Source: Candidatus Rifleibacteriota bacterium
Lineage (GTDB): Bacteria; Muiribacteriota; Ozemobacteria; Ozemobacterales; Ozemobacteraceae
DNA length: 64,000 nt
Direction: 5' to 3'
Assembly (NCBI GenBank): GCA_015232575.1
Contig: JADFZL010000010.1
Coordinates: 62,001-126,000 of the forward strand
The notes beneath the pieces are model-generated. The model was not told the origin of the DNA. It saw only the letters and a program-made list of their open reading frames with translations, and did not search any database. A program made the position numbers and the translations under genes. Positions 53,015 to 62,658 of the stretch are shown piece by piece (position 1 is the first letter of the stretch; each line of letters begins with the position of its first letter).

Positions 53015-54280
53015 TCAATGACTCCCTTCAACAACTTCAACTGAAACAGTTTTAAGCCCAATGGTGTTTATGCTGGAAAGTTGTAAAGTCACGTTTTCCA
53101 TTTCGCCGGGCGCCATGTGGGGCCTTTTGATTCGGCGGATTTCGACACCATCTGCTTTTACAAGAAGTTCGGCTTTGTGATAGACCTTTCTGGGGCGCAT
53201 CATTAATATCAGCTCTTTTTCAACATTCGCCGGACGAACAGTGTGAGGAACGATGTAGCTTATCCCTGAGCCGGCAACTGTCTGAAAACTTGCCGCTTCT
53301 TCCTGCAAAACATTTTTTACGTAAAGTGCGGCGTATTTGCCTGCCCTGCGGCTCTCAGCTGTTACCCAGTCCACAAGATCGTGTACATGTACAACATTTC
53401 CGCACGCGAAAATGCCTGAAACACTTGTTTCCATGGCTTCATTTACAACCGGGCCATTTGTTGCCGGGTCAATTCTGATTCCGGCACTGCGGCTCAATTC
53501 ATTTTCCGGAATAAGGCCGACCGAAAGCAGCAGAGTGTCGCAGACAAAATCCATTTCAGTGCCTGGAATCGGTTTGAATGAATCATCTACTTTGGAAATT
53601 ACAACGCCTTCGACTCTGTCTTTGCCACGAATTTCTGTTACAGTGTGGCTCAGATAGAGCGGAATATTGTAATCGTGAAGGCATTGAACAATGTTTCTTG
53701 TTAATCCGCTTGAAAACGGCATGAGTTCTGCAACAGCAAGCACCTTCGCACCTTCGAGAGTCATTCGCCGTGCCATAATCAGTCCGATATCGCCTGAACC
53801 AAGTATGACGATTCGTTTTCCTACCATGTAGCCTTCCATATTAACGTATCGTTGGGCTGCGCCAGCATTCATTACACCAGCGGGTCTTGTTCCCGGAATT
53901 GCTATTGCTCCGCGCGTTCTTTCACGGCAACCCATGCACAAGATGACTGCGCGGGCCTGAATTTCGAAATATCCCTGTTTTGTTCCGGCAACTCTCAGGA
54001 TTTTTTCAGGAGTCAATTCCAGAACCATTGTATCAAGAAGATAGGATATTCCGAGGCTTTTGAGCTCTTCAATGAATCTCTCGGCGTATTCCGGACCAGT
54101 CAACTCTTCCTTGAAAACGTGCAGGCCAAAACCGTTGTGAATGCACTGCTGAAGAATTCCACCAAGTTCACGGTCACGCTCAAGTACAAGGATTGATTCG
54201 GCTCCGTGTTTGCGTGCTTCAACTGCTGCGGCAAGACCGGCGGGACCTCCGCCTATTACAACAACATCATAGTTCTGCAT
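53015..54280 (-). CDS. NAD(P)/FAD-dependent oxidoreductase of the glycerol operon
   Basis: About 421 residues with two dinucleotide folds: the FAD site VVVIGGGPAGLAAAVEA at the N-terminus and the NAD(P) site IVILGSGDIGLIMARR in the middle. FACGNVVHVHDLVDW near 300 is the second FAD segment. There is no redox-active CxxC of thioredoxin-reductase type. In GlpA/FAD/DUF1667 clusters this subunit is presumed to accept electrons from the glycerol-3-phosphate dehydrogenase. AAGGAG 7 bases upstream selects the ATG at 54280 and removes a 48-codon false extension. Spacing to both neighbours is under 12 bases. Confidence 0.9.
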   Translation of the reverse strand: MQNYDVVVIGGGPAGLAAAVEARKHGAESILVLERDRELGGILQQCIHNGFGLHVFKEELTGPEYAERFIEELKSLGISYLLDTMVLELTPEKILRVAGTKQGYFEIQARAVILCMGCRERTRGAIAIPGTRPAGVMNAGAAQRYVNMEGYMVGKRIVILGSGDIGLIMARRMTLEGAKVLAVAELMPFSSGLTRNIVQCLHDYNIPLYLSHTVTEIRGKDRVEGVVISKVDDSFKPIPGTEMDFVCDTLLLSVGLIPENELSRSAGIRIDPATNGPVVNEAMETSVSGIFACGNVVHVHDLVDWVTAESRRAGKYAALYVKNVLQEEAASFQTVAGSGISYIVPHTVRPANVEKELILMMRPRKVYHKAELLVKADGVEIRRIKRPHMAPGEMENVTLQLSSINTIGLKTVSVEVVEGSH

Positions 54281-54291
54281 GCGGTGTCTCC

Positions 54292-55737
54292 TTATGCCTC
54301 TTCCTTCGTTTTTCCAATGAGAATGTTTGAGCCTTCGCCTTCCTGAAGAATATCTGTCGGACTGCATGAAAGTTCTCTTGCAAGTAACTCCAGGACTCTT
54401 GGTCCGCAGAATCCGCCCTGACATCTTCCGGCACCCGGTCTGACACGACGTTTGATGGCGTTAAGGCTGCGTCCTCCAGCATTACGATGAATTGCGTCAA
54501 CGATTTCGCCTTCCGTGATTGTTTCGCATCTGCATATTACGCGGCCAAAACGCGGATCTTTCCTGATAAGCGCCTGCCTTTCTTCTGAAGACAGTTCGAC
54601 AAATTTTATACGCGGTCTTCTTATCGGATCAAACTTCGCATTTGGTTCCGGTTTCAGTTTGTCTTGTACCCAGGCTGATACGTGCTCAGCAATAGCAGGT
54701 GCAGAAGATAAACCCGGCGATTTCATTCCGGCAACGTTGAAAAAGCCTGAAATCTGCGGAGACTCGGAAACGATAAAATCTTCTCCGAATGGTTCTGCGC
54801 GAAGGCCGGCGAATGTGGTAATGTTCTCTCTGAAAGGGATGTTCCGGCAAAGTTTCATTACTTCTTCCCTGACAAAATTCAGTCTCTTTAATGTGGTTTC
54901 AGTTGATTCTTTGCAGTTTACATCGAGATCTTCAGAATCAGGTCCCAGTAAAATATTGTGATCGACGGTTGGAACTATTAAGACGCCTTTTCCGAGCTTT
55001 GATGGGCACGGGAACAGAATATGATTCACAAATCCGTGAGCAGTTTTGTCGAGTAGAAAATACTGTCCGCGGCGTGGATGAATTTTGAACTCGGGTGTGT
55101 CTGTTATCAGCCTGTAAACTTCATCAGCGTAAACGCCTGCGCAGTTTATTACCAGTTTGGCTGATATTGTACGTGAGCCGTTGCTAAGTTCAAAGCCATT
55201 TTCGATCTTTTTTATCTGGGAAACTTTATAGTTGAGAAGCATTTCAGCGCCATTGTCAATGGCGTTCTCTGCGCAGGCAACCGCCAGCTCCCAGGGTTCA
55301 ACAATTCCGGCGCTTGGAGCATACAGTGCGCCGTGAATATCAGGGTTGACATTGGGCTCAAGTTTCAGAACTTCTTCTCTGTTGAGAATTTTCATTCCGG
55401 GAACGCCCAGTTTTTCACCGTTTTGTTTCAATTCGCCCAGTGTTTGGACTTCTTCGGGTCTGAGTGCCAGAACAAGCGACCCTATGCGTTTGAACGGGAC
55501 GGAGAGCTCTTTGCACAGGTCGCCATAAAGAGCATTTCCGCGGGCATTGAATTTTCCCTGAAGTGTATCTGCATCGGCACCGTAGCCAGCATGTACAATA
55601 CCACTGTTTGCTTTTGTTGTGCCGCTTGAAACGTCGTTTTCGCGATCAGCGAAAATTACTTTAAGATTGTAGCGCATCAGGTTCCGGGCTATTGAAGTTC
55701 CCATTATTCCGGCACCGATTATTGCAACATCATACAT
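54292..55737 (-). CDS. Glycerol-3-phosphate dehydrogenase, GlpA-like, with BFD [2Fe-2S] tail
   Basis: A 481-residue flavoenzyme that should oxidise sn-glycerol-3-phosphate to dihydroxyacetone phosphate. The FAD motif VAIIGAGIMGTSIARNLMRY opens the protein and a DAO-type domain extends to about 365. The C-terminal BFD-like module carries CRCETITEGEIVDA and GAGRCQGGFCGPR, four cysteines for a [2Fe-2S] cluster, as in anaerobic GlpA. AAGGAG lies upstream. It starts 3 bases after glpK and leads into the FAD oxidoreductase and DUF1667 genes, so the whole unit is a glycerol oxidation operon. Confidence 0.92.
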   Translation of the reverse strand: MYDVAIIGAGIMGTSIARNLMRYNLKVIFADRENDVSSGTTKANSGIVHAGYGADADTLQGKFNARGNALYGDLCKELSVPFKRIGSLVLALRPEEVQTLGELKQNGEKLGVPGMKILNREEVLKLEPNVNPDIHGALYAPSAGIVEPWELAVACAENAIDNGAEMLLNYKVSQIKKIENGFELSNGSRTISAKLVINCAGVYADEVYRLITDTPEFKIHPRRGQYFLLDKTAHGFVNHILFPCPSKLGKGVLIVPTVDHNILLGPDSEDLDVNCKESTETTLKRLNFVREEVMKLCRNIPFRENITTFAGLRAEPFGEDFIVSESPQISGFFNVAGMKSPGLSSAPAIAEHVSAWVQDKLKPEPNAKFDPIRRPRIKFVELSSEERQALIRKDPRFGRVICRCETITEGEIVDAIHRNAGGRSLNAIKRRVRPGAGRCQGGFCGPRVLELLARELSCSPTDILQEGEGSNILIGKTKEEA

Positions 55738-55740
55738 GGG

Positions 55741-57261
<1,521 letters not shown>

Positions 57262-57367
57262 TTAATAAAATATGTAAAATTAATTATACAGTAATAGTTA
57301 TCTGCTAACAAAACTACTTTTTTATGCAAGCTGCCCCTTAAATTGACGGCCATCAGTGACGGTTCGT

Positions 57368-57412
57368 TGTCATCTCGAAGATACCAGATTTCTCCCTTCG
57401 TTCGAAATGACA
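57368..57412. repeat. Palindromic interspersed element, copy 5 (short form)
   Basis: A 45-bp version with ends TGTCATCTCGAAG and CGTTCGAAATGACA and the middle deleted. It lies between glpF and glpK, inside an otherwise continuous operon, so it may shape relative expression of the two genes. Confidence 0.75.
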
Positions 57413-57449
57413 GCGAAACAATACTTCATTTCGGGAATGCACACCCTTT

Positions 57450-58157
57450 TCAGACGTAAACAAGTGTGTATGTGAATGCTGCCACGACAGCCCCGCAAAC
57501 AGGTGCAAAGACTGGAATCCATGAATAGGCCCAGTCAGAAGTGCCTTTGTTTGAGAATGGAAGAATTGCATGCATAATGCGTGGACCCAGATCACGAGCC
57601 GGGTTCATTGCGTAGCCGGTTGGCCCGCCGTAAGAAAGTCCAAGGCCGAATACAAGCAGGCCGACTGCCATTGGGTTCAATCCTTCTGTGAATTTTGAAA
57701 CACCAATTGCGAGGATTGCGAACATTAGAATGAATGTTGCAATGAATTCAGTGGCAAAGTTTGACAAGGTATTTCTGATGGCCGGACCAGTTGAAAATAT
57801 TGCAAGCTTGGCTTCCTGGTTTTCGGTTGCTTCGAAATGGTCTTTGTATGAAAGCCAGACAAGACCCGATCCTATCATTGCGCCGAGAAATTGTGCCAGA
57901 ATATATTTGGGAACAAGTGCCCAGCTGAATTTTCCGATTGCTGCCAGTGCAATGGTAACTGCAGGATTCAAATGAGCTCCGCTGATGGGTCCTGATGCAA
58001 GAATTCCCATGGTGACTCCGACTGCCCATGCAGAAGTAATTACGATCCATCCGGAATTATTAGATTTGGTTTTTTCCAGTACAACTCCGGCAACTACACC
58101 GCTTCCGAAAAGCAGAATAAAAGCTGTCCCAATCAATTCCGCCATGAAAACTGACAT
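57450..58157 (-). CDS. glpF: Glycerol uptake facilitator (aquaglyceroporin)
   Basis: A 235-residue MIP-family channel with six membrane helices and two half-helix motifs, GAHLNPAVT and AMNPARDLGPR. Aspartate after the second NPAR is the mark of glycerol facilitators rather than water channels. It admits glycerol across the inner membrane for GlpK. AAGGAG 8 bases upstream of the ATG. It is the first gene of the glp operon, preceded by an inverted repeat in the leader. Confidence 0.95.
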   Translation of the reverse strand: MSVFMAELIGTAFILLFGSGVVAGVVLEKTKSNNSGWIVITSAWAVGVTMGILASGPISGAHLNPAVTIALAAIGKFSWALVPKYILAQFLGAMIGSGLVWLSYKDHFEATENQEAKLAIFSTGPAIRNTLSNFATEFIATFILMFAILAIGVSKFTEGLNPMAVGLLVFGLGLSYGGPTGYAMNPARDLGPRIMHAILPFSNKGTSDWAYSWIPVFAPVCGAVVAAFTYTLVYV

Positions 58158-58188
58158 GATTTTCTCTCCTTGAATATGACAAGTTTTT

Positions 58189-58229
58189 ACTGAGTATATT
58201 ATTTTTTCAGATTATGCCTGATACTCAGT
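58189..58229 (-). promoter_or_regulatory. Inverted repeat in the glpF leader, possible operator
   Basis: ACTGAGTA (58189-58196) and TACTCAGT (58222-58229) form an 8-bp inverted repeat 32-72 bases upstream of the glpF start. A -10-like TATACT is located just above it on the minus strand. It could bind a glycerol-responsive regulator or fold in the mRNA; no regulator gene is nearby. Confidence 0.45.
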
Positions 58230-58381
58230 TAAATCAGAAATAAGTATATCATTTGATTTCATATTTCTTATAATTTTTTTTGAAAAATTCATAACCATAA
58301 TTTCAGCGAATTTGGGTTATGAAAAATAGCCTTTCTCCTTCTGAACGTACGCGTTAACTGTAAACTACAGAATCTTAGTTT

Positions 58382-58448
58382 TGTCATTTCGACCGAAGGG
58401 AGAAATCTTGCATTAATGAGATCTCTCTCACATTCGTTTGAGATGACA
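58382..58448. repeat. Palindromic interspersed element, copy 6
   Basis: Full-length copy from TGTCATTTCGACCGAAGGGAG to CATTCGTTTGAGATGACA, with a flanking GCGTTAACTGTAAAC at 58350-58364. It fills the 475-base gap between divergent glpF and the methylaspartate ammonia-lyase gene. Confidence 0.8.
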
Positions 58449-58633
58449 ACTTACCTTTCAAGTCGACGCATGTGCGCTTTTTGTATGACTTCATCCGTGG
58501 ATGTTTTCGTTTGCCCCGCTTTATTGATATGGCTGTTCCTTTTCCAATGACTATATGTTATATTTACTGATATATTGCATCTCGAATATGGCATTCATGA
58601 CAACAGGAAGTGACAATTGGCCGGGAGACCCAG

Positions 58634-59875
58634 ATGAAAATTATACAACCAGTGTTTTCCCGTGGGGTTTCTGCATTTTATTTTGATGACCAGCGTGCAA
58701 TAAAAAAAGGTGCCGGTCACGATGGTTTTGACTATATTGGCGCTCCGATTACACCAAAATTCAGGCGTATTCGTGAGGCAGGGCAGAGCATTTCAATTCA
58801 GCTGATCCTCGAAGATGGCCAGGTTGCGCTTGGAGATTGTGCTGCCGTACAATATTCAGGTGCGGGCGGGCGTGATTCATTGTTTCTTGCAGACGAATAT
58901 ATTCCTTTTCTGAACAAATACCTGAAACCATTGCTTTCCGGCCTCGAAATTTCAACATTCCGCAAAATGACAGAGCAATTCGTGAACCTGGAATTTGAAG
59001 GTTCCCGGCTTCACAATGCTTTGCGTTATGGTCTTTCGCAGGCACTTCTGGATGCCCGTGCTAAATCAATGCATCAGCTTCCGTGTCAGGTAATTTGTGA
59101 AGAGTATGAGTTGCCCGTAATCAGCGCCCGTATTCCGATTCTCGGGCAGTCAGGCGATAATCGTTATGAAAATGTTGATAAAATGATTCTCAGAGGTGTG
59201 GAAGTCCTTCCACACGGACTAATAAACAATATTTCCGAAAAACTTGGAAGTAATGGTGAAAAACTTCGTGAATACATTTGCTGGCTGGTTTCACGTATCA
59301 GAAAACTTCGTGAAAGCGAAGAGTATTGCCCGGCACTTCATATAGATGTTTATGGTACAATCGGAATTGCTTTTAACTATGACTACGAAAAAATAGTTGA
59401 TTATATTACTTCTCTTGAGTTGTCTGCCGATGGTTTTCCGCTTTCAATTGAAGGCCCGGTAGACATGGAAGAAAAAACGCGTACAATCGAAGCTCTGAGC
59501 ATTATTACAGCCGGTCTTGAAAAACGTGGTTCCAATGTGAAAATTGTTGCTGACGAGTGGTGCAATACGATCAAAGATGTACATGATTTTGTGGACTCGC
59601 GTGCCTGTCATACCATTCAGGTAAAAACTCCGGTTATGGGCGGAATTGAGAATTCAATTGATAGCATTCTTTACTGCAAAAAGAACTCGATTGGAGCGTA
59701 TCTGGGCGGAACATGCAATGAAACTGATATCAGTGCAAGAATGTGTGTTCATATTGCAATGGCAACCCGGCCTGAGATTATGCTGGCAAAACCAGGAATG
59801 GGTTTTGATGAGGCATACACAATTGCAAACAATGAAATGGAGCGGACTATTGCATATCTGAGTCTGAAGAAATGA
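58634..59875 (+). CDS. Methylaspartate ammonia-lyase
   Basis: A 413-residue enolase-superfamily enzyme that interconverts L-threo-3-methylaspartate and mesaconate plus ammonia in the methylaspartate route of glutamate fermentation. The catalytic base Lys331 is in IQVKTPVMGG, the same number as in the Citrobacter enzyme. The C-terminal GAYLGGTCNETDISARMC and LAKPGMGFDEAY blocks are characteristic, and metal-binding acids lie in LHIDVYGTIG, LSIEGPVD and VADEWC. GGGAG 6 bases upstream favours the ATG at 58634 over a GTG at 58610. The glutamate mutase genes that normally sit beside it are absent here. Confidence 0.95.
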   Translation: MKIIQPVFSRGVSAFYFDDQRAIKKGAGHDGFDYIGAPITPKFRRIREAGQSISIQLILEDGQVALGDCAAVQYSGAGGRDSLFLADEYIPFLNKYLKPLLSGLEISTFRKMTEQFVNLEFEGSRLHNALRYGLSQALLDARAKSMHQLPCQVICEEYELPVISARIPILGQSGDNRYENVDKMILRGVEVLPHGLINNISEKLGSNGEKLREYICWLVSRIRKLRESEEYCPALHIDVYGTIGIAFNYDYEKIVDYITSLELSADGFPLSIEGPVDMEEKTRTIEALSIITAGLEKRGSNVKIVADEWCNTIKDVHDFVDSRACHTIQVKTPVMGGIENSIDSILYCKKNSIGAYLGGTCNETDISARMCVHIAMATRPEIMLAKPGMGFDEAYTIANNEMERTIAYLSLKK

Positions 59876-59954
59876 AGGCGCTTTTGCCGATTCATTTTCA
59901 TCAATTTGTGTCATTGAACCACAATGATCCTCAAAAAACACTAGTTGGTTCCTG

Positions 59955-60251
59955 GTGGTTATCGTTAATTGCGAGCATTTTTCCTCTGAACGACTTTATT
60001 CAGATGCTCTTAAGAAGACTCAGTGTCCATTCTTTGTAGTTCCAAAAGCCGTTACAGATGGACTTTCCAGTGTTCTTTTAAACGAAATTGTTCCTGAATT
60101 GTTGAAAATGCTTCCAAATCAACCTTCTGCAGAAGAATTAAAGGCAGATTCACTTTTACACCGTTTTGTGATCGTTTTTGCCCCTGAAGGCTCAACATAT
60201 AGTTTGCCTTCAGCTCTACGGGAAAAACGAATTGGAGTAATAAAATCCTGA
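59955..60251 (+). pseudogene. Transposase remnant
   Basis: The 98-residue frame contains PFFVVPKAVTDGL, IVPELLKMLPNQPSAEELKA and HRFVIVFAPEGSTYSLP. These match a stretch of a transposase family in which the last part usually reads RFxxVFDREGYSP. The active-site Asp (FDREG) is replaced here by Ala-Pro, the N- and C-terminal parts are missing, and there is no ribosome-binding site. It is best read as a decayed fragment. No terminal inverted repeats were found around it. Confidence 0.6.
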
Positions 60252-60391
60252 AGATACAAAAGCTCTTTATAATCTGCGTATGACCTATGTTCTTATTGAA
60301 AACAGCGAATCTGCAATGGAAATTTACAAAAAACTCAAGAAGCTTGATCGAGAAGATGCCAAAGAACTTTTGTCGCAAATCGAAACGTAGC

Positions 60392-61840
60392 TCAACTACA
60401 ATTTCCAATCATTTCCTCGACTCTGGCAATCATTTTTTCGATTTCTTCCACTTGCGAAACAAGTCTGGTAGATGAATTCCGTGCAAGATCGGCTATCTTT
60501 GAGGAATCCATTATTCCGCTTTCAATAGTGGAAAGTGCTTCAAGAACTGAATTGACAGTGGTAACCTGCAATTGAACAGATTGAACGATCTCCTTTATTA
60601 TTGAAACATTTTTCTCAATGCTGTTTGTTACTGAATCAAAAGCACTATTTGATGCTTTGGCCACGATAAATCCGGTTTCAACGCTCTTCGAAGTATCCTG
60701 AATCAACCCAGTTGTTGTTTTTGCCGCCTCGGCTGATCTTAGCGCAAGATTTCTTACTTCGTCAGCAACCACTGCAAAGCCAACACCTGCTGTTCCCGCT
60801 CGGGCGGCTTCAACGGCTGCGTTAAGGGCTAAAATATTAGTTTGAAATGCAATTTCGTCGATTGTTTTCACAATTTTAAATGTTGATCCGGCTGATTCTC
60901 CAATAAATTTCATGCATTCAGTCAATTCTTTCATCTTCTCAGAAGCAAGATTCACTACCTTTTGAGCTTCAGCAGAGAACTTATTTGCAGCTTCAGCATT
61001 TGTTTTATATTTTTTTGCGGTCTCAGTCATTTCCCTCATTGCGGCAGTAGACTCTTCAACCTCGGCTACCTGGTTTGAGACGCTTAACGAAAGCTGTTCA
61101 GAGTTTTCAGTAAGTTTTTTAGCGTCTTCCAATAATACTGCAGAAACACTCTTTAGGCCGCTAATAGATTGACAAAGAGTTATCTTTATTGAATCGTACA
61201 CAAACCATGCAAGAATTAATACAAATATCACTATAAAAATTATTACCTTCCATATTTTATTATTCAGTTCATTGACCAGCGAAACTATTCCTGTCATTTT
61301 ATCGCTACCGGACAACTTTTGACTTTCAACAAAAGGATCCATGGTATCACTCAGCTTTTGTGCTGATGAATCAACGAGTCTCATCAATTTATTTCCATCT
61401 GCTGTGCCTTTTTCAATGTATAATTTGGCCATTTCACAGCCATTCTTATAGTACTCAAGGAAGGCTTGATTTATTTCATCAAGCTCTTTTACTTTTTCGG
61501 ACACATTTTCTTTATTGTAAAAGTCTTTCAGCTTTTCAAGATTCTTAAAAAACTCATCCCGCTCTTTTTTGGCTTCACGAAATCCGTCATCAAGTCCATC
61601 AAGACCACGAGTTGCTGAAATATCAGTTAGCCATTGCCACACTGCAACCGTATTCAGTTTCATCTTTTGGGATGTCATTGCAAGGTCAAAGCTTGAATTA
61701 GTCTCAACTTTAGCCTTTCCGGCTTCAACAGCAACTTTGGACAATTCTTTACCCAAAATTGCCGTAATTGCAATCATGCCTAAAATAGAAAACCCTATTA
61801 TTAACAATATTCTTGAAGACAGTCGCATCCTACAGAGCAT
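60392..61840 (-). CDS. Methyl-accepting chemotaxis protein
   Basis: A 482-residue chemoreceptor. TM1 (about 11-31), a helical periplasmic domain of four-helix-bundle type (about 35-190) and TM2 (about 191-213) are visible. The cytoplasmic helix contains the conserved hairpin tip [20 protein letters not shown] and [20 protein letters not shown], which contact CheA/CheW. The segment after TM2 does not show a normal HAMP domain. GGGGGAG lies 6 bases before the ATG at 61840. No C-terminal CheR-binding pentapeptide is seen. It is monocistronic; no che genes are nearby. Confidence 0.9.
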   Translation of the reverse strand: MLCRMRLSSRILLIIGFSILGMIAITAILGKELSKVAVEAGKAKVETNSSFDLAMTSQKMKLNTVAVWQWLTDISATRGLDGLDDGFREAKKERDEFFKNLEKLKDFYNKENVSEKVKELDEINQAFLEYYKNGCEMAKLYIEKGTADGNKLMRLVDSSAQKLSDTMDPFVESQKLSGSDKMTGIVSLVNELNNKIWKVIIFIVIFVLILAWFVYDSIKITLCQSISGLKSVSAVLLEDAKKLTENSEQLSLSVSNQVAEVEESTAAMREMTETAKKYKTNAEAANKFSAEAQKVVNLASEKMKELTECMKFIGESAGSTFKIVKTIDEIAFQTNILALNAAVEAARAGTAGVGFAVVADEVRNLALRSAEAAKTTTGLIQDTSKSVETGFIVAKASNSAFDSVTNSIEKNVSIIKEIVQSVQLQVTTVNSVLEALSTIESGIMDSSKIADLARNSSTRLVSQVEEIEKMIARVEEMIGNCS

Positions 61841-62658
61841 TAGTCACTCCCCCAAATTTGGATTACACACGAAAGGAAAGATATACAGAAACGGTAAAAA
61901 AAACAAGTCTAATGGAACATTAACACCGTTTATTCTGGTAAGCAATAAATAGTGTTTTATGTGATAGGAATTTGCTTTTAAGCGTGGCCATCATATTGCT
62001 TCTCCTTTTGCTGTGAGCTTTTTAGCTATTTTATCAGCAGGATTGAGACAAAATCACATGGAAAAGACTATTACGTATATACTATCATACCTTAAAATAT
62101 AATGGTAGTATTTTGCATAATTATAGGTCTGTGAAATGATTCACAATCGGAAGTTTGATCATGGAGATCATGATTGCTATATAATTTCATGAAAAAACAT
62201 ATCTAAACAACTTCAAAGACCAGAACGTGATAGGAATTGCGGATGCAATTGCTGAAAATTCCGCCTATGAAACTCGTTCGATTTTGAAAAGACATCAAAC
62301 AGATAAGATAAAAGGAATGAGCGGCGAGGTAAAAATCTTCCGGGTTATTGATTTGCCTGATTGACTAATCTAATATGGCTGAAGTATTTTTTTTCTAATA
62401 AGTGGACTTTCGCATATTTTCAGATTCCAAAAAGTAAATTCAGCATTCATGAACTTTTCTCACTTCTTCCACACCTATATCAGTTGTGAAGAATTATTCA
62501 ACATTTTCTCCATTTTTTTCGTTTTTAGATTTTCAGCTATATTGATTAGTAGTCACGAATATTCTAGACAACATTTTATAAAACTGACGCATAAAAATAT
62601 GTGAGCAACCGCATCAAGAGGCATTATTCGTGACAAATAAAAAAAGGAAATGAAATCC
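61841..62658. other. Long AT-rich intergenic region with a degenerate ORF
   Basis: No gene with a ribosome-binding site. A plus-strand frame at 62185-62364 has no good start and ends with KIKGMSGEVKIFRVIDLPD, faintly like the C-terminal end of class III cyclases. It is probably a relic. The rest holds AT-rich DNA that should include the promoters of the divergent chemoreceptor and protease genes. Confidence 0.4.

Noticed and set aside
54281..54424. 48-codon extension of the FAD oxidoreductase
   Set aside because: It overlaps the GlpA-like coding region in another frame, and AAGGAG clearly marks 54280.
59872..60037. Short frame starting in the stop codon of the methylaspartate ammonia-lyase gene
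   Set aside because: It terminates after about 55 codons and resembles no protein; possibly the frameshifted front of the transposase relic, but this cannot be shown.
60280..60390. 36-codon plus-strand ORF beginning MTYVLIENSESAMEIYKK
   Set aside because: No ribosome-binding site and it follows a transposase relic; kept only as a note.
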